DNA from: Microglena sp. YARC
Lineage: Eukaryota > Chlorophyta > Chlorophyceae > Chlamydomonadales > Chlamydomonadaceae
DNA: 64,000 nucleotides
Assembly: GCA_022414725.1 (NCBI GenBank)
Contig: CM039462.1
Location: 129,416,363 to 129,480,362 of the forward strand
Direction of reading: 5' to 3'
Position numbers and translations under genes: made by a program. This document shows positions 55,601 through 64,000 of the stretch, in pieces; the stretch's first letter is position 1; every line of letters begins with the position of its first letter. Under the pieces are notes generated by a model. It searched no databases and was not told where the DNA came from. It saw nothing but the letters and a program-made list of their open reading frames with translations.

Positions 55601-58390
55601 CTCTGCACCCTCTCTGCACCCCTTCTCTGCACCCCTTCTCTGCACCCCTCTCTGCACCCTTCTCTGCACCCCTTCTCTGCACCCCTTCTCTGCACCCTTC
55701 TCTGCACCCCTTCTCTGCACACCCTTCTCTGCACCCTTCTCTGCACCCCTCTCTGCACCCCTCTCTGCACCCTTCTCTGCACCCTTCTCTGCACCCCTCT
55801 CTGCACCCTTCTCTGCACCCCTCTCTGCACCCTTCTCTGCACCCCTTCTCTGCACCCTTCTCTGCACCCTCTCTGCACCCTTCTCTGCACCCCTCTCTCT
55901 GCACCCCTCTCTGCCAACCCTCTCTGCACCCTTCTCTGCACCCTTCTCTGCACCCCTCTCTGCCCCTTCTCTGCACCCTTCTCTGCACCCCTCTCTGCAC
56001 CCCTCTCTGCACCCTCTCTGCACCCTCTCTGCACCCCTCTCTGCACCCCTCTCTGCACCCCTCTCTCTGCACCCTTCTCTGCACCCCTCTCTGCACCCCT
56101 CTCTGCACCCCTCTCTGCACCCTTCTCTGCACCCTTCTCTGCACCCTTCTCTGCACCCCTCTCTGCACCCTTCTCTGCACCCTTCTCTGCACCCTTCTCT
56201 GCACCCCTCTCTGCACCCCTTCTCTGCACCCTCTCTGCACCCCTTCTCTGAACCCCTCTCTGCACCCCTCTCTCTGCACCCCTCTCTGCACCCTTCTCTG
56301 CACTCTGCACCCCCTCTCTGCACCCTTCTCTGCACCCTTCTCTGCACCCCTCTCTGCACCCTTCTCTGCACCCCTCTCTGCACCCTTCTCTGCACCCTTC
56401 TCTGCACCCTTCTCTGCACCCTTCTCTGCACCCTTCTCTGCACCCCTCTCTGCACCCCTCTCTGCACCCTTCTCTGCACCCCTCTCTGCACCCCTCTCTG
56501 CACCCTTCTCTGCACCCTTCTCTGCACCCTCTCTGCACCCCTCTCTGCACCCTTTCTCTGCACCCCTCTCTGCACCCCTCTCTGCACCCTTCTCTGCACC
56601 CCTCTCTGCACCCCTCTCTGCACCCTTCTCTGCACCCCTCTCTGCACCCCTCTCTGCACCCTTCTCTGCACCCTCTCTGCACCCTCTCTGCACCCTTCTC
56701 TGCACCCTTCTCTGCACCCTTCTCTGCACCCTTCTCTGCACCCTCTCTGCACCCCTCTCTGCACCCTTCTCTGCACCCCTCTCTGCACCCTTCTCTGCAC
56801 CCTTCTCTGCACCCTTCTCTGCACCCCTCTCTGCACCCTTCTCTGCACCCTTCTCTGCACCCCTCTCTGCACCCTTCTCTGCACCCCTCTCTGCACCCTT
56901 CTCTGCACCCTTCTCTGCACCCTTCTCTGCACCCCTTCTCTGCACCCCTTCTCTGCACCCCTCTCTGCACCCTTCTCTGCACCCTTCTCTGCACCCCTCT
57001 CTGCACCCTTCTCTGCACCCTTCTCTGCACCCTTCTCTGCACCCTTCTCTGCACCCTTCTCTGCACCCTTCTCTGCACCCTTCTCTGCACCCTTCTCTGC
57101 ACCCCTCTCTGCACCCTTCTCTGCACCCTCTTCTCTGCACCCCTCTCTGCCCCTTCTCTGCACCCTTCTCTGCACCCTTCTCTGCACCCTCTCTGCACCC
57201 TTCTCTGCACCCCTTCTCTGCACCCCTTCTCTGCACCCTTCTCTGCACCCTTCTCTGCACCCCTTCTCTGCACCCTTCTCTGCACCCCTTCTCTGCACCC
57301 TTCTCTGCACACCCTTCTCTGCACCCCTTCTCTGCACCCTTCTCTGCACCCTTCTCTGCACCCCTTCTCTGCACTCCCTTCTCTGCACCCCCTCTTCTCT
57401 GCACCCTTCTCTGCACCCTTCTCTGCACCCCTCTCTGCACCCCTGCCCCTCTCTGCACCCTTCTCTGCACCCCTTCTCTGCACCCTTCTCTGCACCCTTC
57501 TCTGCACCCTTCTCTGCACCCCTTCTCTGCACCCCTCTCTGCACCCCTTCTCTGCACCCCTTCTCTGCACCCTTCTCTGCACCCCTCCCCTTCTCTGCAC
57601 CCCTTCTCTGCACCCCTTCTCTGCACCCCTTCTCTGCACCCTTCTCTGCACCCCTCTCTGCACCCCTTCTCTGCACCCTTCTCTGCACCCTTCTCTGCAC
57701 CCCTCTCTGCACCCTTCTCTGCACCCTTCTCTGCACACCCTTCTCTGCACCCTTCTCTGCACCTTTTTCTCTGCCTCCTGCACCCCTCTCTGCACCCCTC
57801 TGCACCCTCTCTGCACCCTTCTCTGCACCCCTTCTGCAGCCCTCTGCACCCTTCTCTGCACCCTTCTCTGCACCTTCTCTGCACCCTTCTCTGCACCCCT
57901 CTCTGCACCCTCTCTGCACCTTCTCTCTCTGCCACCCCTCTGCACCCCTCTCTGCACCCTTCTCTGCACCCTTCTATGCACCCTTCTATGCACCCTTCTA
58001 TGCACCCTTCTCTGCACCCCTCTCTGCGCCCTTCTCTGCACCCTTCTCTGCACCCCTCTCTGCACCCCTCTCTGCACCCTTTTCTGCTCCCTTCTCTACA
58101 CCGTTCTCTGCACCCTTTTCTGCACCCTTCTCTACACCCTTCTCTACACCCTTTTCTGCACTCTTTTCTGTACCCTTTTCTACACCCTTTTCTGCACCCC
58201 TCTCTGCACCCTTCTCTGCACCCCTCTCTTCACCCCTCTCTGCACCCTTTTCTACACCTTTTTTACACACTCTTCAGCAACCTTGCACCCTTTTCTGCGC
58301 CCTTCTCTGCACCCTTCACTACAAGCTTTACTACACCCTTTTCTGCACTCTTCTCTGCACCCTTCTCTGCACCCTTTACTACACCCTTCT
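52615..58390. repeat. 5.8-kb minisatellite, CTCTGCACCCTT unit
   Basis: Hundreds of 11-13-bp units, CTCTGCACCC(C/T)T(T), with mixed lengths. The right end (57970-58390) has variants such as CTATGCACC, CTACACC and TTTTCTGCACC. The minus-strand unit contains no stop codon in any frame, so all three minus frames stay open for 1400-1800 codons, encoding (CREG)n, (AEKG)n and (VQRR)n. These are not regarded as genes. The plus strand is almost purely pyrimidine except for GCA. Confidence 0.95.
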
Positions 58391-58700
58391 CTGGTTCAGC
58401 CCACTTCCATGCTGCCAAGGCATGCACACTAGTGCATGGTCAGCTCTTGGAGTCAGCCGCCCTGCTACTACTTCAGGTGTGGAATGCTTTGCCTCTCCTC
58501 CCACAACCCGCAACTCCCCCCCCCCCCCCCCCCCCCTCCCTACCTCCCACTCCAGACATGATGAGGTCAGCCCACATTCATGCTGCTTCTGCATTGCGAG
58601 GTGCAACAATCACCACCCCTGGTATATGGTCAACGATGGGAGTAAGCCGCCCTGTTACTACTTCAGGTGTGGCAGGCTTTGCCTCTGGCTCCGACTGGGC
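58391..58700. repeat. Two copies of an exon-like segment
   Basis: The segments at about 58394-58500 and 58565-58690 share TCAGCCCAC, CATGCTGC and GCCGCCCTG-TACTACTTCAGGTGTGG (abridged), then GCTTTGCCTCT. Read on plus, each holds an acceptor-like TACTACTTCAG. Read on minus, both give EAK-(P/H)-(A/S)TPEVV(T/A)GRLTP. Strand and function are undecided. A C-run lies between them (58517-58535). Confidence 0.5.
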
Positions 58701-59083
58701 TGGAGTCACTTTGAATGGTACGGCCTGTGGACAGACCAGAGTAGGTACAGCAGCAGTACCCAAGTATGATGGGATAGCCTCGGTGTTGACAGGAGCAGGT
58801 ACTGCAGCAAGTACAGTTGCAGGTACAGCAGCAGGTACAGTTGCAAGTACAGTTGCAGGTACAGCAGCAGGTACAGCAGCAGTTTCCCGGTGTGCTAGGT
58901 CACCTGCAGGATTTGTCCAAGCAGGGTCTTGGCTGAGAGGAGCGAGCGCAGGGTTCAGTGGAGCATCGAGAGGGTGGTCACAGACACCTACAGGGTTTCG
59001 ATCGATGGCTACAAGTGTGCTTGATGATGACCGACTGATGGTGGTGGCGCTCCCCAAGCTGTCGCATCAAATGACAGGTGGGT
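58691..59083 (+). CDS. Possible exon of an unknown protein (strand uncertain)
   Basis: The plus frame is open through an Ala/Gly/Thr-rich stretch made of GTACAG-type repeats (58742-58885). It continues to [27 protein letters not shown] and a donor-like ACAG/GTGGGTGG at about 59081. A sub-exon could start at the acceptor CACCTACAG near 58995. The minus frame (58578-59057) is also open and Pro/Ala/Val-rich. No protein family is recognised. The plus reading is preferred only because the segment ending at the donor is repeated outward, downstream, as in the other genes here. Confidence 0.3.
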
Positions 59084-60760
59084 GGCTGGGGGTGGTTAGA
59101 GGTGGTGGAGTGGGTGAGTGGTGGTGGTGGTGGTGGTTGGAGTTGTTGGAGGTGGTGGTGCTGATGGTGGTGATGATGACCGACTGATGGTGGTGGCACT
59201 CCCCAAGCCATCTCATCAAAGGACAGGTGGGTGGTTGGGTAGGGAGGGGTCTTCGTGGTGTGTGGGTGAGTGTGATGATGGTGGTGGTGGTGGCACTCTC
59301 CAAGGTATCTCATCAACTGACAGGTGGGTGGTTGGGGTGGTTGGAGGCGCGATGGTGGCTACAAGTGTGCTTGATGATGATCGAATGATGGTGGTGGCGC
59401 TCCCCAAGCTGTCGCATCAAATGACAGGTGGGTGGTTGGGGTGGTGGTGATGGTGGTGATGGTGGTGGTGATGATGGTGGTGGTGATGGTGGTGATGGTG
59501 GTGATGATGATGGTGGTGATGGTGATGGTGATGGTGATGGCTGCGAGTGTGCTTGATGATGACCGACTGATGGTGGTGGTGGTGGTGGTGGTAGTGGTGA
59601 TGGTGGTTATGATGGAGGTGGTGATGGTGGTGGTGATGGTGATGGTGATGGCTGCGAGTGTGCTTGATGATGACCGACTGATGGTGGTCGTGGTGGTGGT
59701 GATGGTGGTGATGAAGATGGTGGTGATGGTGATGGTGATGGCTGCGAGTGTGCTTGATGATGACTGACTGATGGTGGTGGTGGTGGTGATGGTGGTGGTG
59801 ATGGTGGTGGTGATGGTGGTGGTGATGGTGGTTATAATGGTGGTGGTGATGGTGGTTATGATGGTGGTGGTGATGGTGGTGGTGATGGTGATGGTGATGG
59901 CTGCGAGTGTGCTTGATGATGACCGACTGATGGTGGTCGTGGTGGTGGTGATGGTGGTGATGGTGGTGGTGATGATGATGACCGACTGATGGTGGTGGCG
60001 CTCCCCAAGCTATCTCATCAAATGGCAGTTGAGTGGTTGGGGTAGGTGGGGTGGTAAAAGGCGTGATGGCTACGAGTTTGCTTAATGATGACCGACTGAT
60101 GGTGGTGGTGATGATGATGACCGACTGATGGTGGTGGCGCTCCCCAAGCTCTCGCATCAAATGACAGGTGGGTGGTTGGAGTGGTTGTAGGTGGTGATGG
60201 TGGTGATGGTGGTGGTGGTGGTGATTATGGTGGTGGAGGTGGTGCTTTTGGCATTGGTGGTGGCGTTGTTGTTGTTGTTGGTGGTGGCACTCTCGAAGTT
60301 CTCTCATCAAATGACAGGTGGGTGGTTGGGGTGGGTGGAGGTGGTTGGAGTGGGTGGTGATGGTGGTGGTGGTGGTGGCTTGAGGTGGTGGTGTTGATGG
60401 TGGTGGTGGTGGCTTGAGGTAGTGGTGTTGATGGTGGTGGCGCTCTCCAAGGTCTCGCACCAAATGACAAGTGGGTGGTTGGGGTGGGTGGAGATGGTTG
60501 GAGTAGGTGGTGGTGGTGGTGGCTTGAGGTGGGGGTGTTGATGGTGGTGGTGGTGGCTTGAGGTAGTGGTGTTGATGGTGGTGGCGCTCTCCAAGGTCTC
60601 GCACCAAATGACAAGTGGGTGGTCGGGGTGGGTGGAGATGGTTGGAGTAGGTAGTGGTGGTGGTGACTTGAGGTGGTGGTGGTGATGGTGGTGGTGGTGG
60701 CTTGAGGTAGTGGTGGTGATGGTGGTGGCGCTCTCCAAGATCTCCGTGGTGGTGGCATTA
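59084..60760 (+). repeat. Donor-edge copies of the unknown exon in GGTGGTGAT repeats
   Basis: Copies of GCGCTCCCCAAGCT-(G/A)TC-(G/T)CATCAAATGACAG/GTGGGTGG and variants occur at about 59200, 59300, 59400, 60000, 60140, 60290, 60445 and 60590, with a partial one at 60727. Several are preceded by GTGTGCTTGATGATGACCGAC. Between them lie GATGGTGGT microsatellites. Most keep the G/GTGGGTGG donor; two have AAGTGGG. Confidence 0.65.
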
Positions 60761-60774
60761 TAATCAATTTTTCC

Positions 60775-62490
60775 ATTAAAACCCATTTCAACCCCTTTTA
60801 ACCCCTTTCAAACCTTGTTAAACCCCTTTCAAACCCGTTGTATCCCAACCCTTTTTAAACCCTTTCAAACCCATCTTAACCCATAAAAACCCATCTTTAC
60901 CCATCTTAACCCATTTTAACCCATCTTAACCCTTACGAATCTATTTAACCCATTAAAAACCATTTAACACATATAACCCATTAAAACCCATATAACCCAT
61001 ATAACCCATATAACCCATACAACCCATATAACCCATATAAACCATAAAACCCATTTAACCCATATAACCCATAAAACCCATACAACCCATTAAAACCCAT
61101 ATAACCCATTAAAACCCATCTTAACCCATCTGAACCTATTACAACCCATCTGAACCCATTGCAACCCTTTAAATCCATTAACCCCCATCCCTACCCGACT
61201 CCTCAGGCGGGTCCTTGGTGAAATGGTTGAAGAAGAAGGGCTACCCCACTGCTTTGTAACAAGAAGTTCAATCCAAACCATAGTAACCCATTGCAACCCT
61301 TTTTAAACCCATTTAATTCTATTGTTAACCATTGTAACCCAGTAAAACCCTTTTAACCCCTATCCCTTCATGACCCCTCAGGTGGATCCTTGGTGAAATG
61401 GTTGAAGAAGAAGGGCAACCCAACTGCATTGTAACAAGAAGTTCAATCCAAACCATAGTGACCCATTATAACCCTTTTTAAACCCATTTCATTCCATTTC
61501 AACCCATTCCAACCCCCTTTTAAACCCCCTTCAATTCCATTGTAACCCATTTGAAAACCACTTATCCTATAAAAAACCCATTTAAACCCCTACGAAGCGC
61601 AGTTTTTTGTTTTTTCAAGTGCCCTAGAGCGCTGGCCAATTTGGTAAACGGAAGTACCCTGATCCCTACCCGACTCATCAGACGGATCCTTGGTGACATG
61701 GTTGAAGAAGAAGGGCGACCCCATGGCCTTGGAACCCAAAATTAAATCCTAACCATGTAAACCGATTTAAACCCATTTTAACCCATTTCAAACCCATTAA
61801 AACCCATTCAAACCCATTCCAACCTTTTCAACCCCTTTCCAGCCCATACTAACCCCTTTAGTAAACCAATTTTATCCCATTAAAAACCCATAAATACCAT
61901 AAAAACCCATTTAAACCCATCTAAACCCATTTAAACCCCATCCGAACTTGACTCCTCAGGTGGATCCTTGGTGAAGTGGTTGAAGAAGAAGGGCGACCCT
62001 ATGGCCACAACACAAAGTGAAATCCAAACCATGTAAACCCATTAAAACCCATTTAAACTCATTTAAATCTATTTCAAACTCATTTAAACCTATTTAAACC
62101 CATTTTATCCCATAAAAACCCACGTAAAACCTATTTCAAACCCATTAAATCCATTCCGACCCCTTTCAACCCCTTTCCAGCCCCTTTCCTGCCCATACTA
62201 GCCCCTAAGTAAACCAATTTTATCCCATAAAAAAAACCATTAAAAAACATTGAAACCCATGTTAACCCATCTAAACCCAATTAAACCCCATCCTTACCTT
62301 TAAAACCCATTTGAACCCAATTAAACCCATTTCAAACCCATTCAAACCATTCCTACCCCTTTCAACCCCTTTCCAGCCCATACTAACACTATAGTAAACC
62401 AATTTCATCTCATCAAAAACCCATATAACCCATACAAAACCATTGAAACCCATTTTAACCCATTTAACCCACATCCTTACCTGCCTCCTC
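60775..62490 (+). repeat. AACCCATTT repeats with four acceptor-edge exon copies
   Basis: Low-complexity AACCCATTTTAACCC sequence. Embedded in it are copies of the exon at 62493, each after CTCAG or ATCAG: starts at 61207, 61382, 61682 and 61960. They read SLVKWLKKKGYPTAL, SLVKWLKKKGNPTAL, SLVTWLKKKGDPMALE and SLVKWLKKKGDPMATT. Each carries about 50-60 bp of exon-like sequence, then degenerates. Repeat F is inserted at 61594-61664. Confidence 0.8.
61594..61664 (-). repeat. Dispersed repeat F, minus-strand copy
   Basis: The reverse complement reads AGGGTACTTCCGTTTACCAA and ATTGGCCAGCGCT..., matching 11127-11222 and 35385-35480. Confidence 0.55.
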
Positions 62491-62492
62491 AG

Positions 62493-62541
62493 GTGGATCC
62501 TTGGTGAAATGGTTGAAGAAGAAGGGCGACCCTGTAGCCTT
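62493..62541 (+). CDS. Small exon, possibly protein disulfide isomerase family
   Basis: A 49-nt segment between an acceptor (CTCCTCAG) and a strong donor (CCTT/GTAAGTTG). In one frame it encodes GSLVKWLKKKGDPVAL, which resembles the (S/A)(L/I)VxWLKKKxGP helix end found in PDI-family thioredoxin domains. The frame is inferred: a second open frame (WILGEMVEEEGRPCSL) exists. The identity rests on about 15 residues. No other exon of this gene was recognised. It is chosen as the genuine exon because acceptor-edge copies lie only upstream of it and donor-edge copies only downstream. Confidence 0.4.
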
Positions 62542-62559
62542 GTAAGTTGTAGGTTCGAG

Positions 62560-62675
62560 GGATTTTCCTGCTTTATATATATAGCGATCGCTAGTTTTGA
62601 CCCGTTTTGGCAAAATTATCGCTGTACGAATGAAAACAATGTTTTTTGTAATTCGCCCTAAAAGCTATCAAAGGC
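62560..62675 (-). mobile_element. Dispersed element C, minus-strand copy
   Basis: The reverse complement contains TAGCTTTTAGGGCG, a T-rich stretch, CCAAAACGGGTCAAAACTAGC and GCGATCGCTATATATATA, then AAAATCCCTCGAA, matching 5745-5880 in order. Inserted just after the donor of the small exon. Confidence 0.5.
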
Positions 62676-63640
62676 TATAAAAGCCTTGTAAGTTCAGGTT
62701 CAGGTTCACGGTTAGTTCAAAAGCCTTGTAAGTTCAGGTTCAGGTTCACGGTTAGTTCAAAAGCCTTGTAAGTTCAGGTTCAGGTTCACGGTTAGTTCAG
62801 GTTCAGGTTCACGGTTAGTTCAAAAGCCTTGTAAGTTCAGGTTCAGGTTCACGGTTAGTTCAAAAGCCTTGTAAGTTCAGGTTCAGGTTCATGGTTGGTT
62901 CAGGTTCAGGTTCACGGTTAGTTCAAAAGCCTTGTAAGTTCAGGTTCAGGTTCACGGTTAGTTCAGGTTCAGGTTCACGGTTAGTTCAAAAGCCTTGTAA
63001 GTTCAGGTTCAGGTTAACGGTTAGTTCAGGTTCAGGTTCACGGTTAGCCTTGTGAGTTCAGGTTCACGGATAGGCGAGTCCCTAAAGCATATTTGGCCTA
63101 CCCCTGGACTTATATATAATTGCAATTATGTATATAATTGTAATTGCCTTGTAAGTTGTCTTCCTACTCATTTGTTTTTTTATATAATTGTTATTATTTT
63201 ATATAATTGTAATTGCCTTGTAAAGTTGTCCTCTCCTACTCATTTGTTTTTTTGATATAATTGTTATTATTTATATAATTGTAATTGCCTTGTAAGTTGT
63301 CCTCCTACTCATTTGTTTTTTTATATAATTGTTATTATTTATATAATTGTAATTGCCTTGTAAGTTGTCCTCCTACTCATTTGTTTTTTTATATAATTGT
63401 TATTATTTATATAATTGTAATTGCCTTGTAAGTTGTCCTCCTGCTCATGTTTTTTTATATAATTGTTATTATTTATATAATCGTAATTGCCTTGTAAGTT
63501 GTCCTCCTACTCATTTGTTTTTTTTATATAATTGTTATTATTTATATAATTGTAATTGCCTTGTAAGTTGTCCTCCTATTTATGTTTTATATGATTTTTA
63601 TTATTTTTATAATTGTAATTACCTTGTAAGTTGTGGGTTT
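62676..63640 (+). repeat. Donor-edge copies (GCCTTGTAAGTT) downstream of the small exon
   Basis: The exon end and 5' splice site GCCTT/GTAAGTT is repeated about sixteen times. About eight copies (62677-63060) sit in a 40-62-bp unit with CAGGTTCAGGTTCACGGTTAG. About eight (63145-63640) sit in a 67-71-bp unit with GTCCTCCTACTCATTTG and TATATAATTGTTATTATTTA. Only a few copies vary (GTGAGTT at about 63050, ACCTTGTAAG at about 63630). Confidence 0.85.
63060..63108 (+). repeat. Dispersed element D fragment
   Basis: GGCGAGTCCCTAAAGCATAT followed by TTGGCCTACCCCTGGACT matches the tail of the element at 7205-7440. It separates the two types of donor-edge repeat. Confidence 0.5.
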
Positions 63641-64000
63641 GAGCTCGTGCTTTCTCCTATTCATGTTATTTATATACTTTACGACATTTGCATCATTTAC
63701 GACATTTGTATAATTTACGACAAAAGTATAATTTGCATAATTTGTATCATTTGCAAAATTTCTATTATCTGCGATGTTTGCATCATTTAGATTGCTTACG
63801 TCACGTACAACATCGACATCGTTGTCATCATTTGAATCATTTATATTGTTTCTACATTTGCATTATTTACAACATTGCCATCGTTACCATCATTCATATC
63901 ATTTTTATTGTTATCGTGACTTGCATCATTTATGTTGTTTATGCATTTGCACCAATTATATTGTTTATGTATTTGCATCATTTATGTTGTTTATTCATTT
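63641..64000. repeat. AT-rich minisatellite
   Basis: Variants of TTTGCATCATTTATGTTGTTTATG and ATTTACGACATTTG. Truncated by the window end. No gene seen. Confidence 0.75.

Noticed and set aside
52512..58077. Minus-strand frames of 1433-1807 codons encoding [12 protein letters not shown] repeats
   Set aside because: All three frames of the same strand are open because the 12-bp unit has no stop on that strand. Unit lengths are mixed, so no frame is preferred.
59417..60607. Minus-strand poly-His/Pro frame of 396 codons
   Set aside because: Product of GATGGTGGT microsatellite; frames on the other strand are equally open.
61682..61745. Alternative frame RILGDMVEEEGRPHGLGTQN for the 62.5-kb exon family
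   Set aside because: Also open, but the SLVKWLKKKGDP frame gives a plausible family resemblance. Kept only as a caution, since 15 residues cannot settle it.
62676..63060. CRISPR-like array (regular 40-62-bp repeats)
   Set aside because: Spacers are not unique, the context is eukaryotic, and the conserved part is a 5' splice site.

Overview
The window is nuclear DNA of a eukaryote, most likely a green alga (inference). It has spliced genes with GT-AG introns, a cytosolic ribosomal protein gene of eL21 type whose C-terminus resembles green-lineage eL21, a Ty1/copia LTR retrotransposon, tRNA-derived short repeats, a LINE fragment and very large amounts of tandem repeat. There is no operon structure and nothing bacterial. 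The species cannot be named from the sequence.

Layout. 1-3790: satellite. 3791-12576: the 3' half of a ribosomal protein eL21 gene (plus strand), a repeat-rich interval with a tRNA-like gene, and the terminal exon of a short-chain dehydrogenase/reductase (SDR, minus strand). 12583-13740: GT/GA microsatellites. 13770-28085: satellite, interrupted by a copia element at 16481-23388. 28086-36841: a second copy of the eL21-to-SDR segment (offset about 24.26-24.29 kb). 36848-37905: microsatellites. 37925-45423: satellite. 45424-48668: SDR exons 2 and 1. 48856-50740: a TIR element, a tRNA-like SINE and a LINE C-terminus. 51-52.4 kb: GT repeats. 52.6-58.4 kb: a 5.8-kb minisatellite. 58.4-60.76 kb: exon-like repeats of unknown identity. 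60.78-63.64 kb: a small exon, possibly of the protein disulfide isomerase family, surrounded by repeats. 63.64-64 kb: AT-rich repeats.

The main observation is that most of the tandem repeats are not anonymous. Read in the sense direction of the resident genes, the units contain the edges of the neighbouring exons. The large satellite (about 20 kb in four blocks) is built from the 3' end and 5' splice site of SDR exon 2. The other edge of that exon (acceptor plus about 40 nt) is repeated five times on its other side. The stop-codon end of the SDR terminal exon is repeated about five times downstream. Both recognisable eL21 exons have their acceptor edge repeated four or five times upstream at about 110-bp spacing. 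The small exon at 62.5 kb has five acceptor-edge copies upstream and about sixteen donor-edge copies downstream. I call this exon-edge amplification. It recurs in at least three unrelated genes here, always outward from the exon and in the same orientation, and it explains how introns reached several kilobases.

The SDR gene can be assembled with consistent phases from three exons (47948-48668, 45424-45559, 36643-36841). The first SDR terminal exon (12378-12576) is an orphan left by the 24-kb tandem duplication, whose boundaries fall in the satellite. The two eL21 copies differ in informative ways: copy 2 has a one-base deletion in the terminal exon, copy 1 an Arg-to-Pro change in the preceding exon. 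The tRNA-like genes in the two copies carry different anticodons (CUG and CCG).
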